64,000 nucleotides of DNA from Cognatishimia activa (GTDB lineage: Bacteria > Pseudomonadota > Alphaproteobacteria > Rhodobacterales > Rhodobacteraceae). The stretch is taken from positions 2,826,501 through 2,890,500 of the forward strand of contig NZ_CP096147.1 in the NCBI RefSeq assembly GCF_026016445.1. Reading direction: 5' to 3'. This document shows, piece by piece, positions 39,292-48,449 of the stretch. Numbering within the stretch: position 1 is the first letter of the stretch; the number at the start of each line of letters is the position of its first letter. Made by a program: the position numbers and the translations under genes. Below the pieces are notes generated by a model that was not told where the DNA came from, did no database searches, and was given only the letters and a program-made list of their open reading frames with translations.

Positions 39292-39760
39292 TTGTTACGC
39301 CTTTCAACTTATCCGTCCATTTCTTGGCTTTCCAAGACATCGATATCTGACGCTGGCCCTCAATTGGTGTCATGCTGAGCGAAATTGTCAGGGCGTTTTC
39401 TGGCACAAGCTCGGCCAACCTATCTGGCCATTCGATCAGACAAATCGAGTCATCAAGTGCGTCGATCAATCCGAGTTCAATTACTTCGTCGGGACCGGAC
39501 AATCGATAGAGATCGGCGTGCCAAATCTCACAAATTGGACCATCGTAGGTTTGAACAAGCGTAAATGTCGGGGAAGGGACATCTTCCGGGGTTTCTAGCG
39601 TGTGTTGAATCAAGCTGCGGGCAAAATGCGTTTTTCCTGCACCGACGCCACCTTCCAAAAGGATGCAGTCGCCGGGTTTCAATTGTCGTCCAATTTCCAT
39701 GGCTATTTCAGCCGTCTCTTCGGCAGAACCAAGCAATCCATTCGGGGGCAAAAATGTCAT
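39284..39760 (-). CDS. tsaE: tRNA threonylcarbamoyladenosine biosynthesis ATPase TsaE
   Basis: ATPase of the TsaBDE complex that makes t6A37 in ANN-decoding tRNAs. The 158-residue protein has the P-loop GGVGAGKTHFARSL near residue 36 and the SPTFTLVQTY segment. Starts at the ATG at 39758-39760; a TTG five codons earlier is an alternative. It lies 45 bases after the PAS-protein gene and overlaps amgK. The partner tsaD is in this window at about 51.5 kb. Confidence 0.92.
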   Translation of the reverse strand: MTFLPPNGLLGSAEETAEIAMEIGRQLKPGDCILLEGGVGAGKTHFARSLIQHTLETPEDVPSPTFTLVQTYDGPICEIWHADLYRLSGPDEVIELGLIDALDDSICLIEWPDRLAELVPENALTISLSMTPIEGQRQISMSWKAKKWTDKLKGVTSV

Positions 39761-39805
39761 GGCCAGAGGATACAATCCCGCGCTGGGCCTGCAAGACAGA
39801 AGCGC

Positions 39806-41281
39806 CTATGTAGTGAGAATTTTGGTAGGGCTTGCGCCGATTTCGGATGGGACGGCATGGCGCAACATGATCAGCTGACCTTTAGCGCGGACCAAATGCA
39901 AGTCGACAGCTATACTCGCGATCCTCAGGCAGGCGATGTGCGCTTCCTGAGCCTTATCCGATTGCGCCAAGAAACGTGCGATCCTGCCTAGGTGCTTGGG
40001 TGAAATATCCCTTTGCATGGCGTTCAAAAGCTCTGTCACCGTGAAATCCGCAAAACTGCTTTCTGGATCAACCTTCCAGTATCTTTGAAAGGATTTGTTG
40101 GCAAAGACGACCCTTCCCAGCGCATCGACTGCGGCAATGGCATCATCCATCGCGTCAAGGAGCGTGTGTGACAGCGCCAATTCATCTCGAAATCGGCGGG
40201 TGGTTGAAACCTGGGAGCTGATGTCTTCGAATAAGAATCCAACACCGCCTTCGGGGTTGGGCAACCCGCTTGCCCGAATGGTAGCGCCATTCGGGAGCTG
40301 CCAGTTTTCTCGGAACCGGTTTTCCGCAGAGTTCGAGATCTGATCTGCAATTTGTTCACGCCATGCGACATAGTTCTTTGGTTCGGGGATCATTCGGTTG
40401 TCGCGCATATGATCAAAGAAGCTTTCGATGCTGGGGCGTGCGCTGAGGAAGCCGGCGGAAAACCCAAAGAGATCTATCACCGCGGGATTAAACAGAACCA
40501 GATTGCCTTCGCTATCAAACACAACCAGTCCAGTAGAAAGCTGAGCGAATGTTTTGCCGAGGGTTTGAACGACATCTTGGCGCGAAGTTTCTGCCGCTAC
40601 CGTCTCTTCTGCGCTATGGGCATAGTAGATCGTTGATCCCGCGACTTTCTTTTTAACAAGGCGATAGTGTTTCGGAGCCTTTCCTCGGCTCTCTGGAAGC
40701 GAAAATCGATTGGAATTGGAGCGCGCGCGCCTGCGCAGTGCGTCTTTGAGATGAACGGCAAACCCCGCGCGATTGAACGCTCTATTCTTCCACAAGAGGC
40801 TGCCATCGTCGGCTTCGGCCCAAATAGGGAAGGGGGCCTCCAGGCATTCCTGGCCAGGAGTTTGAGGATTGAAGGCATCTCCGAATTGCAGTTCGATGCG
40901 AGTGAAAGGTGCTTGCTGTTCGATCGATAAGTGATGTGCAAGCGGTTCGATCTGCTCAGGGTACACCGTCGCGCCATCTTCCAGCGCCTTTAAGGAAACA
41001 GGAATTTGCGGGACAATCTCAGCCAAGACAGATCGAACCTCTGGCCAACTCATGTCGCTGGTCTTTTTTTGCCCAAGAAACCGCAGACCGGCGGCATTGG
41101 CTTGGGTCAATCGGCTGTGCTCGAACAGAAAAACAGGAGAAGCCTTAGAGGCAGAAGACCAGTCTTTTTGATGATGCCTTGAAAGACCAAGCTTTCCCGA
41201 CTGAAATTTTGAGCGATAGACCCAAATCCCGGTCGCCAACACAAAAGCACTAAAGCTTGCCAAAACAATAAATACAAACAC
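39806..41281 (-). CDS. Membrane-anchored PAS-domain protein without kinase domain
   Basis: A 491-residue protein with one N-terminal transmembrane helix (FVFIVLASFSAFVLATGIWV), a linker, then probably two or three PAS-like folds: one around residues 260-345 (VVFDSEGNLVLFNPAV), and another around 380-440 (LLDAMDDAIAAVDALGRVVFANKSF). No HisKA, HATPase, GGDEF or EAL motif is visible. GTG start with GAGGTC upstream. It lies 60 bases after regB in the same direction; a role as a redox or ligand sensing partner is suggested by this position only. Some family annotations call such proteins PAS-containing hypothetical. Confidence 0.75.
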   Translation of the reverse strand: MFVFIVLASFSAFVLATGIWVYRSKFQSGKLGLSRHHQKDWSSASKASPVFLFEHSRLTQANAAGLRFLGQKKTSDMSWPEVRSVLAEIVPQIPVSLKALEDGATVYPEQIEPLAHHLSIEQQAPFTRIELQFGDAFNPQTPGQECLEAPFPIWAEADDGSLLWKNRAFNRAGFAVHLKDALRRRARSNSNRFSLPESRGKAPKHYRLVKKKVAGSTIYYAHSAEETVAAETSRQDVVQTLGKTFAQLSTGLVVFDSEGNLVLFNPAVIDLFGFSAGFLSARPSIESFFDHMRDNRMIPEPKNYVAWREQIADQISNSAENRFRENWQLPNGATIRASGLPNPEGGVGFLFEDISSQVSTTRRFRDELALSHTLLDAMDDAIAAVDALGRVVFANKSFQRYWKVDPESSFADFTVTELLNAMQRDISPKHLGRIARFLAQSDKAQEAHIACLRIASIAVDLHLVRAKGQLIMLRHAVPSEIGASPTKILTT

Positions 41282-41341
41282 TAGAAAGACCTCATGGTTA
41301 ATGAGGTGAAGCTTACACTTTGAGGTAAATATTTAATAAAT

Positions 41342-42733
41342 TTAGTTCGACACCATCGGATTGCTGGCGGTTATCTGCTCGCCCTGTGAAACCACCAGTT
41401 TCTCCCTGGGCCAAGTGACTTCTACAATGGCACCGCGGGTTTTTAAGTGAGGCACTTTGGCGTTCACCGCATCTGATCCATTTGAGAAGGCGATACGGGC
41501 GCCCGAACGCTCCAGAAGCGTTTTGGCGATGAACAGGCCTAGACCCATTCCTTCGTAACCTGGGCGCTGTTGACGTTCACGTTCAGAGCGGCGTCGACGC
41601 ATAAATGGGTTGCCGATACGGCCAATCAAATTACTGGGGTAGCCTTGACCGTCATCCATCACGCGGACGGTGATTTTGTCAGCGGTCCAGTCGCTTTCGA
41701 CCCAGACATTGCTAGAAGCAAAATCAACGGCGTTTTGAATGAGGTTTCTAAGGCCGTGGATGATTTCAGGCCTCCGGTAAACGATCGGGATATCTCCTTC
41801 AGAAGACTGTGTGATATTTTCTGAAAAGTTAAGGTTCTTACCCCGCCCGATATGAGGTTCTGCGGCTTCTTCGATCAAAGTCAGAAGCGGTGCCTGTCTG
41901 AGCTGCAAATCGTTTTTCCCGGCACGTCCCATAGAATGCAGAATGTCGCGGCATCTGTCCGCCTGTTGCCTGATCAGCGCGGCATCTTCATAGAGTTCGG
42001 TCTGATCTTTCAGTTCTTCCATCAGCTCAGCGCTCGCTAATTTGATGGTTGCAAGCGGTGTACCAAGTTCATGGGCTGCGGCCGCCACGACCCCACCGAG
42101 ATCAGTCAGTTTTTGCTCGCGGGCGAGGGCCATCTGTGTGGCAGCGAGGGCTTCAGCCATCGAAGACATCTCAGAAACAACGCGGCGCGAATAGATCGAC
42201 GAAAAGATGATCGCGATAGCGATACCTGCCAGATTGCCAAACAAGAAAATATCAGGAATGCGCAGGATAAAGCCTTCGGCGGTGCGCAATGGTAGATGAA
42301 ATTGCAGAAGTAGCGTCACAAGAATGATCGCAACCGTGGCCAAAGTGATGGTGGAGCGCACAGTAAGAGTAGCGGCAGAAACTGTTACTGGGCCGACCAC
42401 AAGAATAGAGAAAGGGTTGTTCAAGCCGCCTGTCAGGAAAAGCAGGAAGCAGAGCTGCAAAAGGTCAAACAGAAGTATGGCCGCATTCTCAGTTTCAGAC
42501 AGTAGCCGGTTTTCTGGAAAGACATTGGCAGAAACAACGTTGGCCAATATCGAGATGCCGACAGCCGCGTAGCAAAGCGCATAATTCAGATCGAGTCCAA
42601 AGTAGCGATCAGCCACAATCAAAGCGATCATCTGACCGGCAATGGCGATCCAGCGCACCGTGGTGATGGTGCGAAGGCGAATCCAGTTACCGCGTCTTTC
42701 TTCGGAAATGAGGTCCAGTGCTTGATCTGTCAT
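41342..42733 (-). CDS. regB: Redox sensor histidine kinase RegB (PrrB)
   Basis: Membrane sensor kinase of the RegB/RegA system, phosphorylating RegA when the quinone pool is reduced. The 463-residue protein has six predicted transmembrane helices, the ubiquinone-binding heptad GGLNNPF at residues 102-108, the phosphorylated His in HELGTPL at residue 221, the redox-active Cys261 in QADRCRDIL, and the catalytic GMGLGLFIAKTL near residue 400. It is divergent from senC-regA as in Rhodobacter. Confidence 0.96.
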   Translation of the reverse strand: MTDQALDLISEERRGNWIRLRTITTVRWIAIAGQMIALIVADRYFGLDLNYALCYAAVGISILANVVSANVFPENRLLSETENAAILLFDLLQLCFLLFLTGGLNNPFSILVVGPVTVSAATLTVRSTITLATVAIILVTLLLQFHLPLRTAEGFILRIPDIFLFGNLAGIAIAIIFSSIYSRRVVSEMSSMAEALAATQMALAREQKLTDLGGVVAAAAHELGTPLATIKLASAELMEELKDQTELYEDAALIRQQADRCRDILHSMGRAGKNDLQLRQAPLLTLIEEAAEPHIGRGKNLNFSENITQSSEGDIPIVYRRPEIIHGLRNLIQNAVDFASSNVWVESDWTADKITVRVMDDGQGYPSNLIGRIGNPFMRRRRSERERQQRPGYEGMGLGLFIAKTLLERSGARIAFSNGSDAVNAKVPHLKTRGAIVEVTWPREKLVVSQGEQITASNPMVSN

Positions 42734-42803
42734 AGGGGTCCGCCAACTATTCTAGCATTATTGTTAGATTTAGATGCAGCATTTGACAAACACGTGCGGT
42801 GCA

Positions 42804-42820
42804 TTGCCTCGGCCAAGCAA
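42804..42820. promoter_or_regulatory. Imperfect dyad between regB and senC (candidate operator)
   Basis: A 17-base imperfect inverted repeat TTGCCTCGGCCAAGCAA (centre at 42812) in the 168-base divergent promoter gap. GC-rich, with GCGGT just upstream. RegA sites have loosely defined GCGGC...GNCGC form, which this only partly fits. A candidate autoregulatory site, low certainty. Confidence 0.3.
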
Positions 42821-42901
42821 TCGTGAAGGGCCCTGACGTTGATTGTGGTGTTCCACGGGCATAGGTCTTTGCGAAATTGTTGGGTTAAAGAGGGGAAAGT
42901 C

Positions 42902-43519
42902 ATGATCCGAGCAATTGCTGCGACATCAACGGTCGCAATGATCGCGCTGATGGGCGGTATTTGGTATGTCAGCCAAGATGCGTCAGACGATCAATTTGCC
43001 CAATGTCGTTCATCGACGGTGGCAGGTGGTGCCGGGGCCATTGGTGGCCCATTTGAACTCGTGCGCGAGGACGGGGTGACCGTCACGGATGCAGAGGTGA
43101 TTACTGACCCTACGCTGCTCTATTTTGGTTATACCTTTTGCCCAGATGTGTGCCCACTTGATGCAAGCCGCAATGCTGAGGCAGTCGAGCTTCTGGAGGA
43201 GCGCGGCATCATGTCCACACCTGTGATGATCACGATCGATCCCGAACGCGATACGCCAGAAGTCTTAGCTGAGTTCACGGATTATTTGCATCCGCGCATG
43301 ATCGGTCTGACTGGGACAGATGAACAGGTGAAAGCGGCCTCCAAAGCCTATAAAACCTACTACAAACGACAACCTTCCGAGGATGAGTTTTATCTTGTGG
43401 ACCATTCGACGTTTACGTACTTGGTGTTGCCGGAAACGGGCTTTGTCGAATACTTCCGCCGTGAGACAACCCCTGAGCAAATGGCAGATACCGTCGCCTG
43501 CTACGTAACGCATTCATAA
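42902..43519 (+). CDS. senC: SCO1/SenC-type copper chaperone (PrrC)
   Basis: Thioredoxin-fold membrane-anchored copper protein needed for cytochrome oxidase assembly and linked to RegB signalling. The 205-residue protein has one N-terminal transmembrane helix, the Cu motif CPDVCP (C80, C84), and the third ligand His in VDHSTF near residue 176. The ATG at 42902 with GAGGGGAAAG upstream is preferred to an upstream in-frame start. Precedes regA by 80 bases. Confidence 0.94.
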   Translation: MIRAIAATSTVAMIALMGGIWYVSQDASDDQFAQCRSSTVAGGAGAIGGPFELVREDGVTVTDAEVITDPTLLYFGYTFCPDVCPLDASRNAEAVELLEERGIMSTPVMITIDPERDTPEVLAEFTDYLHPRMIGLTGTDEQVKAASKAYKTYYKRQPSEDEFYLVDHSTFTYLVLPETGFVEYFRRETTPEQMADTVACYVTHS

Positions 43520-43599
43520 ACGTTGCGTCCGCTTGTTTGACGACAGCCAGCCCGCGGGCTAAAACCTATTGAAATCAGGACAGTCTTAAAAGGACGCGC

Positions 43600-44154
43600 A
43601 TGTCTGAGAATACTCTGAACGACATCGGACCAGATAAGTCACTTTTGTTGGTCGATGATGACGAGCCCTTTCTGAAGCGCCTCGCAAAGGCCATGGAGAA
43701 ACGAGGGTTCGAAGTAGAAACGGCTGGCTCGGTGGTTGCTGGATCAGCAATCGCAACAGCTCGTCCCCCGGCCTATGCTGTGGTGGATCTGCGGCTAGAG
43801 GACGGCAATGGCCTGGATGTTGTAGAAATCCTGCAAAACAAGCGCGAAGATTGCCGCGTCGTTGTGCTTACAGGATACGGTGCGATTGCCACTGCCGTTG
43901 CTGCCGTGAAGATTGGCGCGACAGATTACCTTTCAAAGCCTGCTGATGCTCAGGACATTGTGAATGCATTGCTGACGCCGGAAGGGGCTTTGCCACCACC
44001 ACCAGAAAACCCAATGTCTGCAGATCGCGTGCGTTGGGAGCATATTCAGCGGGTCTACGAGCTTTGTGATCGCAACGTATCAGAGACCGCGCGCCGCTTG
44101 AACATGCACCGCAGGACTTTGCAGCGCATTTTGGCAAAACGTTCGCCGCGCTAA
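43600..44154 (+). CDS. regA: Redox response regulator RegA (PrrA)
   Basis: Global transcription regulator of photosynthesis, nitrogen, respiration and carbon genes in Rhodobacteraceae. The 184-residue protein has the receiver domain with D63 in VVDLRLEDG and the conserved C-terminal Fis-type HTH (VRWEHIQRVYELCDRNVSETARRLNMHRRTLQRILAKRSPR region). The linker is proline-rich (PPPPENP), another RegA trait. Converges on the GNAT gene. Confidence 0.96.
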   Translation: MSENTLNDIGPDKSLLLVDDDEPFLKRLAKAMEKRGFEVETAGSVVAGSAIATARPPAYAVVDLRLEDGNGLDVVEILQNKREDCRVVVLTGYGAIATAVAAVKIGATDYLSKPADAQDIVNALLTPEGALPPPPENPMSADRVRWEHIQRVYELCDRNVSETARRLNMHRRTLQRILAKRSPR

Positions 44155-44158
44155 TTTC

Positions 44159-44650
44159 TTAACGCTCCAGATCGTATCGCTTCCAGATTTTGTCGACGAC
44201 CATTCCATCGTCGAGAGTCTGGTTGGGAATGCGCTGAATATCTTCAAAACCGCGGCTTTGATAATAGGTCAGGCCGCTTTCGTTATCTGCGCGAATGACT
44301 GCATGTAGATAGCGATAGCCAAGATCGATCGCTGCTTTGCGGGTAACTTCAAATAGCTTTGATCCAATGCCGAGGCCAGTTGCTCCGACCTTTGCGAACG
44401 TCGCAATACTGACACCATCTTCAGCAATATCTGGGTGCCTTACAAACCACTGAAACCCGACAATCTCACCTTCAACGGTTTCGGCCACGTGCCAAACCGA
44501 GCGCGGCTCTTTGACTTTATCCTTCATCATCTCGGTTGAAAACGGAGTGACGTAGGCGGTGGTTCCACCAATCTTGATGACTTCATTCAGCAGGTCAGCC
44601 ATCCCACGGCAATCCAAAGTGCCAGCCCGGCGAACGGTGATGTTTTTCAT
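44159..44650 (-). CDS. GNAT-family N-acetyltransferase
   Basis: A 163-residue single-domain protein with the acetyl-CoA-binding motif VGATGLGIGSKLFEVTRKA (the R/Q-x-x-G-x-G/A pattern) and the ADNESGLTYYQSRGFEDI segment typical of phosphinothricin or amino-acid N-acetyltransferases. Substrate unknown. Start overlaps the HD gene's stop by four bases, so the two are cotranscribed. Confidence 0.85.
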   Translation of the reverse strand: MKNITVRRAGTLDCRGMADLLNEVIKIGGTTAYVTPFSTEMMKDKVKEPRSVWHVAETVEGEIVGFQWFVRHPDIAEDGVSIATFAKVGATGLGIGSKLFEVTRKAAIDLGYRYLHAVIRADNESGLTYYQSRGFEDIQRIPNQTLDDGMVVDKIWKRYDLER

Positions 44651-45234
44651 TTCAATTCTTTCAAAAGAGCGTTGTGTCGCGCGGTGAATTCATTTCGTAC
44701 CTCAACCGGTGGACGTAATGTGATGGACATGCCTTCAATGGCCTCCGGCTTTGGTTTGCCAAAGAACTTCGCGGCTTCCTTTTCGGAGAACCCCGCGATT
44801 TGGGTGGCTTCCATGTAGGCGCTGACCTTATCGGCGCGTTTGATTTGGGACTTAATGGTCTTGGGCAACGAAGCGGGCAGGCCAAATCGAATGTGAATCG
44901 CGGCCATCAATCGATCATCAAGGTCACCATAGTCGGGGCCGACGGCTGCCTTCACCGGCGAAATCATATCGCCAATTACATATTCCGGCGCATCGTGCAG
45001 CAAGGCCGCCAGCTTCCACTTCACCGGGGCTTTTGGATACATGCGGGAAAAGAGCGCTTCTACCAACAACGAGTGTTCGGCCACTGAATAAGCGTAGTCC
45101 CCAAGAGTTTGCCCATTCCAACGCGCAACAAAAGCCAATCCATGCGCGATGTCTTCGATTTCAATGTCCATCGGGGTGGGATCCAAAAGATCCAACCGCC
45201 GCCCGGACAGCATACGTTGCCACGCGCGCGCCAT
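44647..45234 (-). CDS. HD-domain phosphohydrolase (YfbR-like)
   Basis: A 195-residue protein with the HD domain motifs H-x-n: VAEHSLLVEALF near residue 53 and LLHDAPEYVIGD near residue 81, then D in a later helix. The YfbR class removes phosphate from deoxynucleoside 5'-monophosphates; the sequence fits this class but the substrate is unproven. ATG at 45232-45234 is preferred because of TTAGG just upstream. Confidence 0.82.
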   Translation of the reverse strand: MARAWQRMLSGRRLDLLDPTPMDIEIEDIAHGLAFVARWNGQTLGDYAYSVAEHSLLVEALFSRMYPKAPVKWKLAALLHDAPEYVIGDMISPVKAAVGPDYGDLDDRLMAAIHIRFGLPASLPKTIKSQIKRADKVSAYMEATQIAGFSEKEAAKFFGKPKPEAIEGMSITLRPPVEVRNEFTARHNALLKELK

Positions 45235-45628
45235 GAGCCTAAGCCTCATTGTTTCAATTGAGCGGAGTTTTGATCACATCCTCGCGGGATTCAATGTGTT
45301 CCGGCGCGAAACACACAAAATTCTTGGCCCGAAAAAACGAGGTAAATTTCTTGCTCGACGTTGTTATTCACAGAGGGGGTTCTGTGACTATTAAGGCCTA
45401 TTCTGCCACAAAACCCGTATATTTTCAACGTTCTGCCTTGATTTCGAGCAAAACTGGTATCACCTTGTAAATATATCTAGATCACTGCTGCCAACAAACC
45501 TGTGAAGCCATGTGCTTTGAAATGGGCTCAGATGGTCACGATATTGATACCGAAAGGGGGGCACATCTAGTCCTCCCGTGTGTGCCTCCCTCTCAGAAGA
45601 TGAATGAACGATGAGAAGGAGCTATGTC
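45235..45628. other. Gene-free 394-base gap with structured leader
   Basis: AT-rich in its first half, with no ORF I can support. It carries a 7-bp hairpin TCACAGA-GGGGGT-TCTGTGA at 45368-45387. Near the 3' end, a 10-bp hairpin (GGGGGGCACA at 45556-45565 with TGTGCCTCCC at 45581-45590, one G-T wobble, 15-base loop) ends about 40 bases ahead of the small secreted protein gene. Probably holds both divergent promoters and a folded 5' untranslated region. No small-RNA family recognised. Confidence 0.5.
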
Positions 45629-45943
45629 ATGTTCAAACGTATCTTAGCAGCCGGGCTCTTGTTCGGCATGGCGGCAACCGCCCCACCAGCGCATGCCAGC
45701 AATTGTGCTTTGCGTGATCAGGTCGTGGACCGGCTACAAAGCAAATATTCGGAAACGCTGACTGCAGGCGGACTGCAGGGAACACAAAATATTCAGACCA
45801 TGGTTGAGGTCTGGGCATCCGAAAAGACCGGGACTTTCACAGTGATCCTGACCAATCCTCAGGGTATCTCCTGTGTGGTGGCAACCGGCACCGACTTTTT
45901 TAAGCGTGAGGCACCTATCGTACCAGATGGTGTAAAAAGCTGA
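45629..45943 (+). CDS. Small secreted protein of unknown function
   Basis: A 104-residue product with a signal peptide MFKRILAAGLLFGMAATAPPAHA and a mature part of about 80 residues. It contains two Cys (NCALRDQ and ISCVVAT), which could form a disulfide. I do not recognise the family. The internal ATG at 45629 with AAGGAG eight bases upstream is clearly the start; the earlier ATG at 45611 is not. It has an unusually long, folded leader and lies upstream of ahcY. Confidence 0.7.
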   Translation: MFKRILAAGLLFGMAATAPPAHASNCALRDQVVDRLQSKYSETLTAGGLQGTQNIQTMVEVWASEKTGTFTVILTNPQGISCVVATGTDFFKREAPIVPDGVKS

Positions 45944-46003
45944 CACAAAGACCATCTCGCTTCTGACCTGCCATTGTCGGGCAGGGGTAGCAGTGCTATC
46001 TGA

Positions 46004-46028
46004 CCACAGAACTCATGTGGCAAGGAGC
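46004..46028 (+). promoter_or_regulatory. Hairpin and ribosome-binding site upstream of ahcY
   Basis: A 5-bp stem CCACA/TGTGG (46004-46020) with loop GAACTCA is followed directly by the ribosome-binding site AAGGAGC (46022-46028). The loop CTC can pair with GAG of the ribosome-binding site. This could form a small pseudoknot controlling translation; the layout recalls the SAM/SAH riboswitch but the loop is too short and the core does not match. Confidence 0.25.
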
Positions 46029-46036
46029 ACGGCGAG

Positions 46037-47425
46037 ATGCCGACGGACTACATCGTAAAAGACATTTCTCTGGCAGATTTTGGCCGGAAAGAACTCGACA
46101 TTGCAGAAACCGAAATGCCAGGCCTGATGGCGCTGCGCAAAGAATATGGTGAAAGCAAACCACTGCAGGGCGCCCGCATTGTTGGCTCGCTGCATATGAC
46201 CATCCAGACAGCAGTCCTGATCGAAACCCTTGTGGCGCTGGGTGCGGATGTGCGCTGGGCGTCATGCAATATCTTCTCAACCCAAGATCACGCGGCAGCG
46301 GCGATTGCGGCGGCAGATATCCCAGTTTTTGCAATCAAAGGCCAAAGCCTGGAAGAGCATTGGGATTATCTGGATAAATCCTTCCTTTTCCCTGAAGGTC
46401 CAAACCTGATTTTGGACGATGGTGGCGACGCGACATTGTACATCCTTCTGGGTGCGCGCGCGGAAGCGGGTGAAGACATAATCCCTGTACCGTCTTCAGA
46501 AGAAGAAGAAGTGATCAAGGCGCAGATCAAGAAGCGTATGGAAGCAAGCCCAGGCTGGTTCACAAAGATGCGCGATCAGATCAAAGGCGTGTCTGAAGAA
46601 ACCACAACTGGTGTGAACCGCCTGTATCAGCTGGTGAAAGACGGCCACCTGCCGTTCCCGGCAATCAACGTCAACGACTCGGTCACCAAGTCAAAGTTCG
46701 ATAACAAATACGGCTGCAAGGAATCGCTTGTTGACGGCATCCGCCGTGCGACCGACACCATGATGGCCGGCAAAGTGGCTGTCGTCTGTGGCTATGGCGA
46801 TGTTGGCAAGGGCTCTGCGGCCTCTCTTCGTGGCGCAGGTGCTCGTGTGAAAGTCACCGAAGTCGATCCAATTTGCGCGCTACAGGCGGCGATGGATGGC
46901 TTTGAGGTGACCCTTCTGGAAGATGAAGTGGCTTCTGCAGACGTATTCATCACCACCACCGGCAACAAGGACGTCATCCGCATCGAGCATATGCGCGAGA
47001 TGAAGGACATGGCGATCGTTGGCAACATCGGTCACTTTGACAATGAAATCCAAGTGGCGAACTTACGGAACCACAAGTGGACCAACATCAAAGAGCAGGT
47101 GGATATGATCGAAATGCCTTCCGGCAATCGTATCATCCTCTTATCCGAAGGTCGTCTACTGAACCTTGGTAACGCAACTGGCCACCCATCCTTTGTGATG
47201 TCAGCCTCCTTCACCAACCAGGTTCTGGCGCAGATTGAGCTGTGGACCAAAGGTGAGACTTACAACAACGACGTCTACATCCTGCCAAAGCATCTGGATG
47301 AAAAGGTAGCGCGCCTGCATCTGGATCGTATCGGTGTGAAGCTGACCAAGCTGGACAAAGATCAAGCGGACTACATCGGTGTTGGCACCGATGGTCCGTT
47401 CAAGCCAGAGCATTACCGCTACTGA
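46037..47425 (+). CDS. ahcY: Adenosylhomocysteinase
   Basis: Hydrolyses S-adenosylhomocysteine to adenosine and homocysteine, recycling the methylation product. The 462-residue protein has the NAD-binding motif [10 protein letters not shown] near residue 253 and the conserved HYRY C-terminus. Length and sequence fit bacterial AhcY with the long central insertion. Followed by a strong terminator. Confidence 0.97.
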   Translation: MPTDYIVKDISLADFGRKELDIAETEMPGLMALRKEYGESKPLQGARIVGSLHMTIQTAVLIETLVALGADVRWASCNIFSTQDHAAAAIAAADIPVFAIKGQSLEEHWDYLDKSFLFPEGPNLILDDGGDATLYILLGARAEAGEDIIPVPSSEEEEVIKAQIKKRMEASPGWFTKMRDQIKGVSEETTTGVNRLYQLVKDGHLPFPAINVNDSVTKSKFDNKYGCKESLVDGIRRATDTMMAGKVAVVCGYGDVGKGSAASLRGAGARVKVTEVDPICALQAAMDGFEVTLLEDEVASADVFITTTGNKDVIRIEHMREMKDMAIVGNIGHFDNEIQVANLRNHKWTNIKEQVDMIEMPSGNRIILLSEGRLLNLGNATGHPSFVMSASFTNQVLAQIELWTKGETYNNDVYILPKHLDEKVARLHLDRIGVKLTKLDKDQADYIGVGTDGPFKPEHYRY

Positions 47426-47481
47426 TCTGGCTGCAAAGCAACCCAGATGAATCTGCGATTGATGCTGAATAATTGACCAAG

Positions 47482-47507
47482 GGCTCCGGTTTTCCGGGGC
47501 CTTTTTT
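47482..47507 (+). terminator. Intrinsic terminator after ahcY
   Basis: GGCTCCGG pairs with CCGGGGCC with one wobble across a TTTT loop, followed by TTTTTT. Confidence 0.8.
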
Positions 47508-47688
47508 GGGCGAGAACTGGCCTATCTGCGCACCATTCAGCACGCTTCCGCGCATTTTACCAGTGGCTCGAGGCTTTGTGATCAGCCCTTCCATTGAGAT
47601 TACTAATAGAAACACCAGCTTCCTTTTCATGATGGTCGCGGACCACTCTTCCCTTGGTTTGCGATGACAAAAGCAAAGGATAATGGAC

Positions 47689-48201
47689 ATGAAACTTGCA
47701 AAAGTTGCCATTGTTGCAGCACTGGTTGCAACTCCAATGAGCCTCTCCGCACAGGACTTCAGCGGTTTCCGTGCAGGTATTTCCGCCGGCGCACTGAGCG
47801 GTGATAACAACGCTTCTGGCGATGAGGCAGACTACGGCCTGTTCGCGGGGTACAACTATGATCTGGGCAACGGTCTGATTGGTGGTGAAATCGCTTATAA
47901 CACCGGCGACATCAATGCCACTGGCGTGACTCTCGAGGACTCTCTACATCTGAAAGCTCGCTATGGTATCCAAGTTGGCACCAGCGGTCTGGCCTATGGT
48001 ACCATTGGTTATGCGCGCGCCAAAGCGAGCACAGGTGGTCATGACGAAGGTTACGTTGTGGGCGCGGGCTATGAACAGGCCATAAATGATCAAATGTTTG
48101 TAGGTGGTGAATACCTCTACAGCGAATACAATAACGTCGGCGCAACAAGTTCTGACGCAAGCGCGCATTCGATTGCCGTGCGCTTGGGAATGAAGTTCTA
48201 A
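47689..48201 (+). CDS. Outer-membrane beta-barrel protein (OmpA/OprF-like or porin-like)
   Basis: A 170-residue protein with a signal peptide ending at LSA-QDFSGF and a series of short amphipathic beta strands with Gly/Tyr-rich turns (GLFAGYNYDLGNGLIGGEIAYN) ending in Phe, the usual barrel C-terminus. Length fits an eight-strand barrel. Function unknown; the family includes adhesins and envelope stability barrels. ATG at 47689 with AAGGAT spaced eight bases is chosen over 47683. Confidence 0.85.
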   Translation: MKLAKVAIVAALVATPMSLSAQDFSGFRAGISAGALSGDNNASGDEADYGLFAGYNYDLGNGLIGGEIAYNTGDINATGVTLEDSLHLKARYGIQVGTSGLAYGTIGYARAKASTGGHDEGYVVGAGYEQAINDQMFVGGEYLYSEYNNVGATSSDASAHSIAVRLGMKF

Positions 48202-48254
48202 TCCAACTCTTCCCTAGTCGCGCCTATAGGCCGTCGGAAGTGGTGATATATGCA

Positions 48255-48290
48255 GGACCCCCGGCCGCGGTACCGGGGGTTCTGTCTTGT
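48255..48290 (+). terminator. Terminator after the outer-membrane barrel gene
   Basis: ACCCCCGG (48257-48264) pairs with CCGGGGGT (48273-48280), loop of eight bases, followed by TCTGTCTTGTTT. Confidence 0.7.
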
Positions 48291-48449
48291 TTGGATGATG
48301 GACAGCGCAGCTCTGATCGCGCATTTCCAAAACCTTATGGGGAATTTCACCGCAAATTTTTCCTTTGTGTCGGCTTGGATAGCCCGTATCGTGTTCTTGC
48401 AAGGGGCCGAGCCCCATTCGCGTAACGGGATTTGTATTGGAGAGTGACT

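Noticed and set aside
46004..46028. SAM/SAH riboswitch upstream of ahcY
   Set aside because: Hairpin loop is 7 bases against about 14 in the known motif, and the core sequence differs; kept only as a weak hairpin finding.
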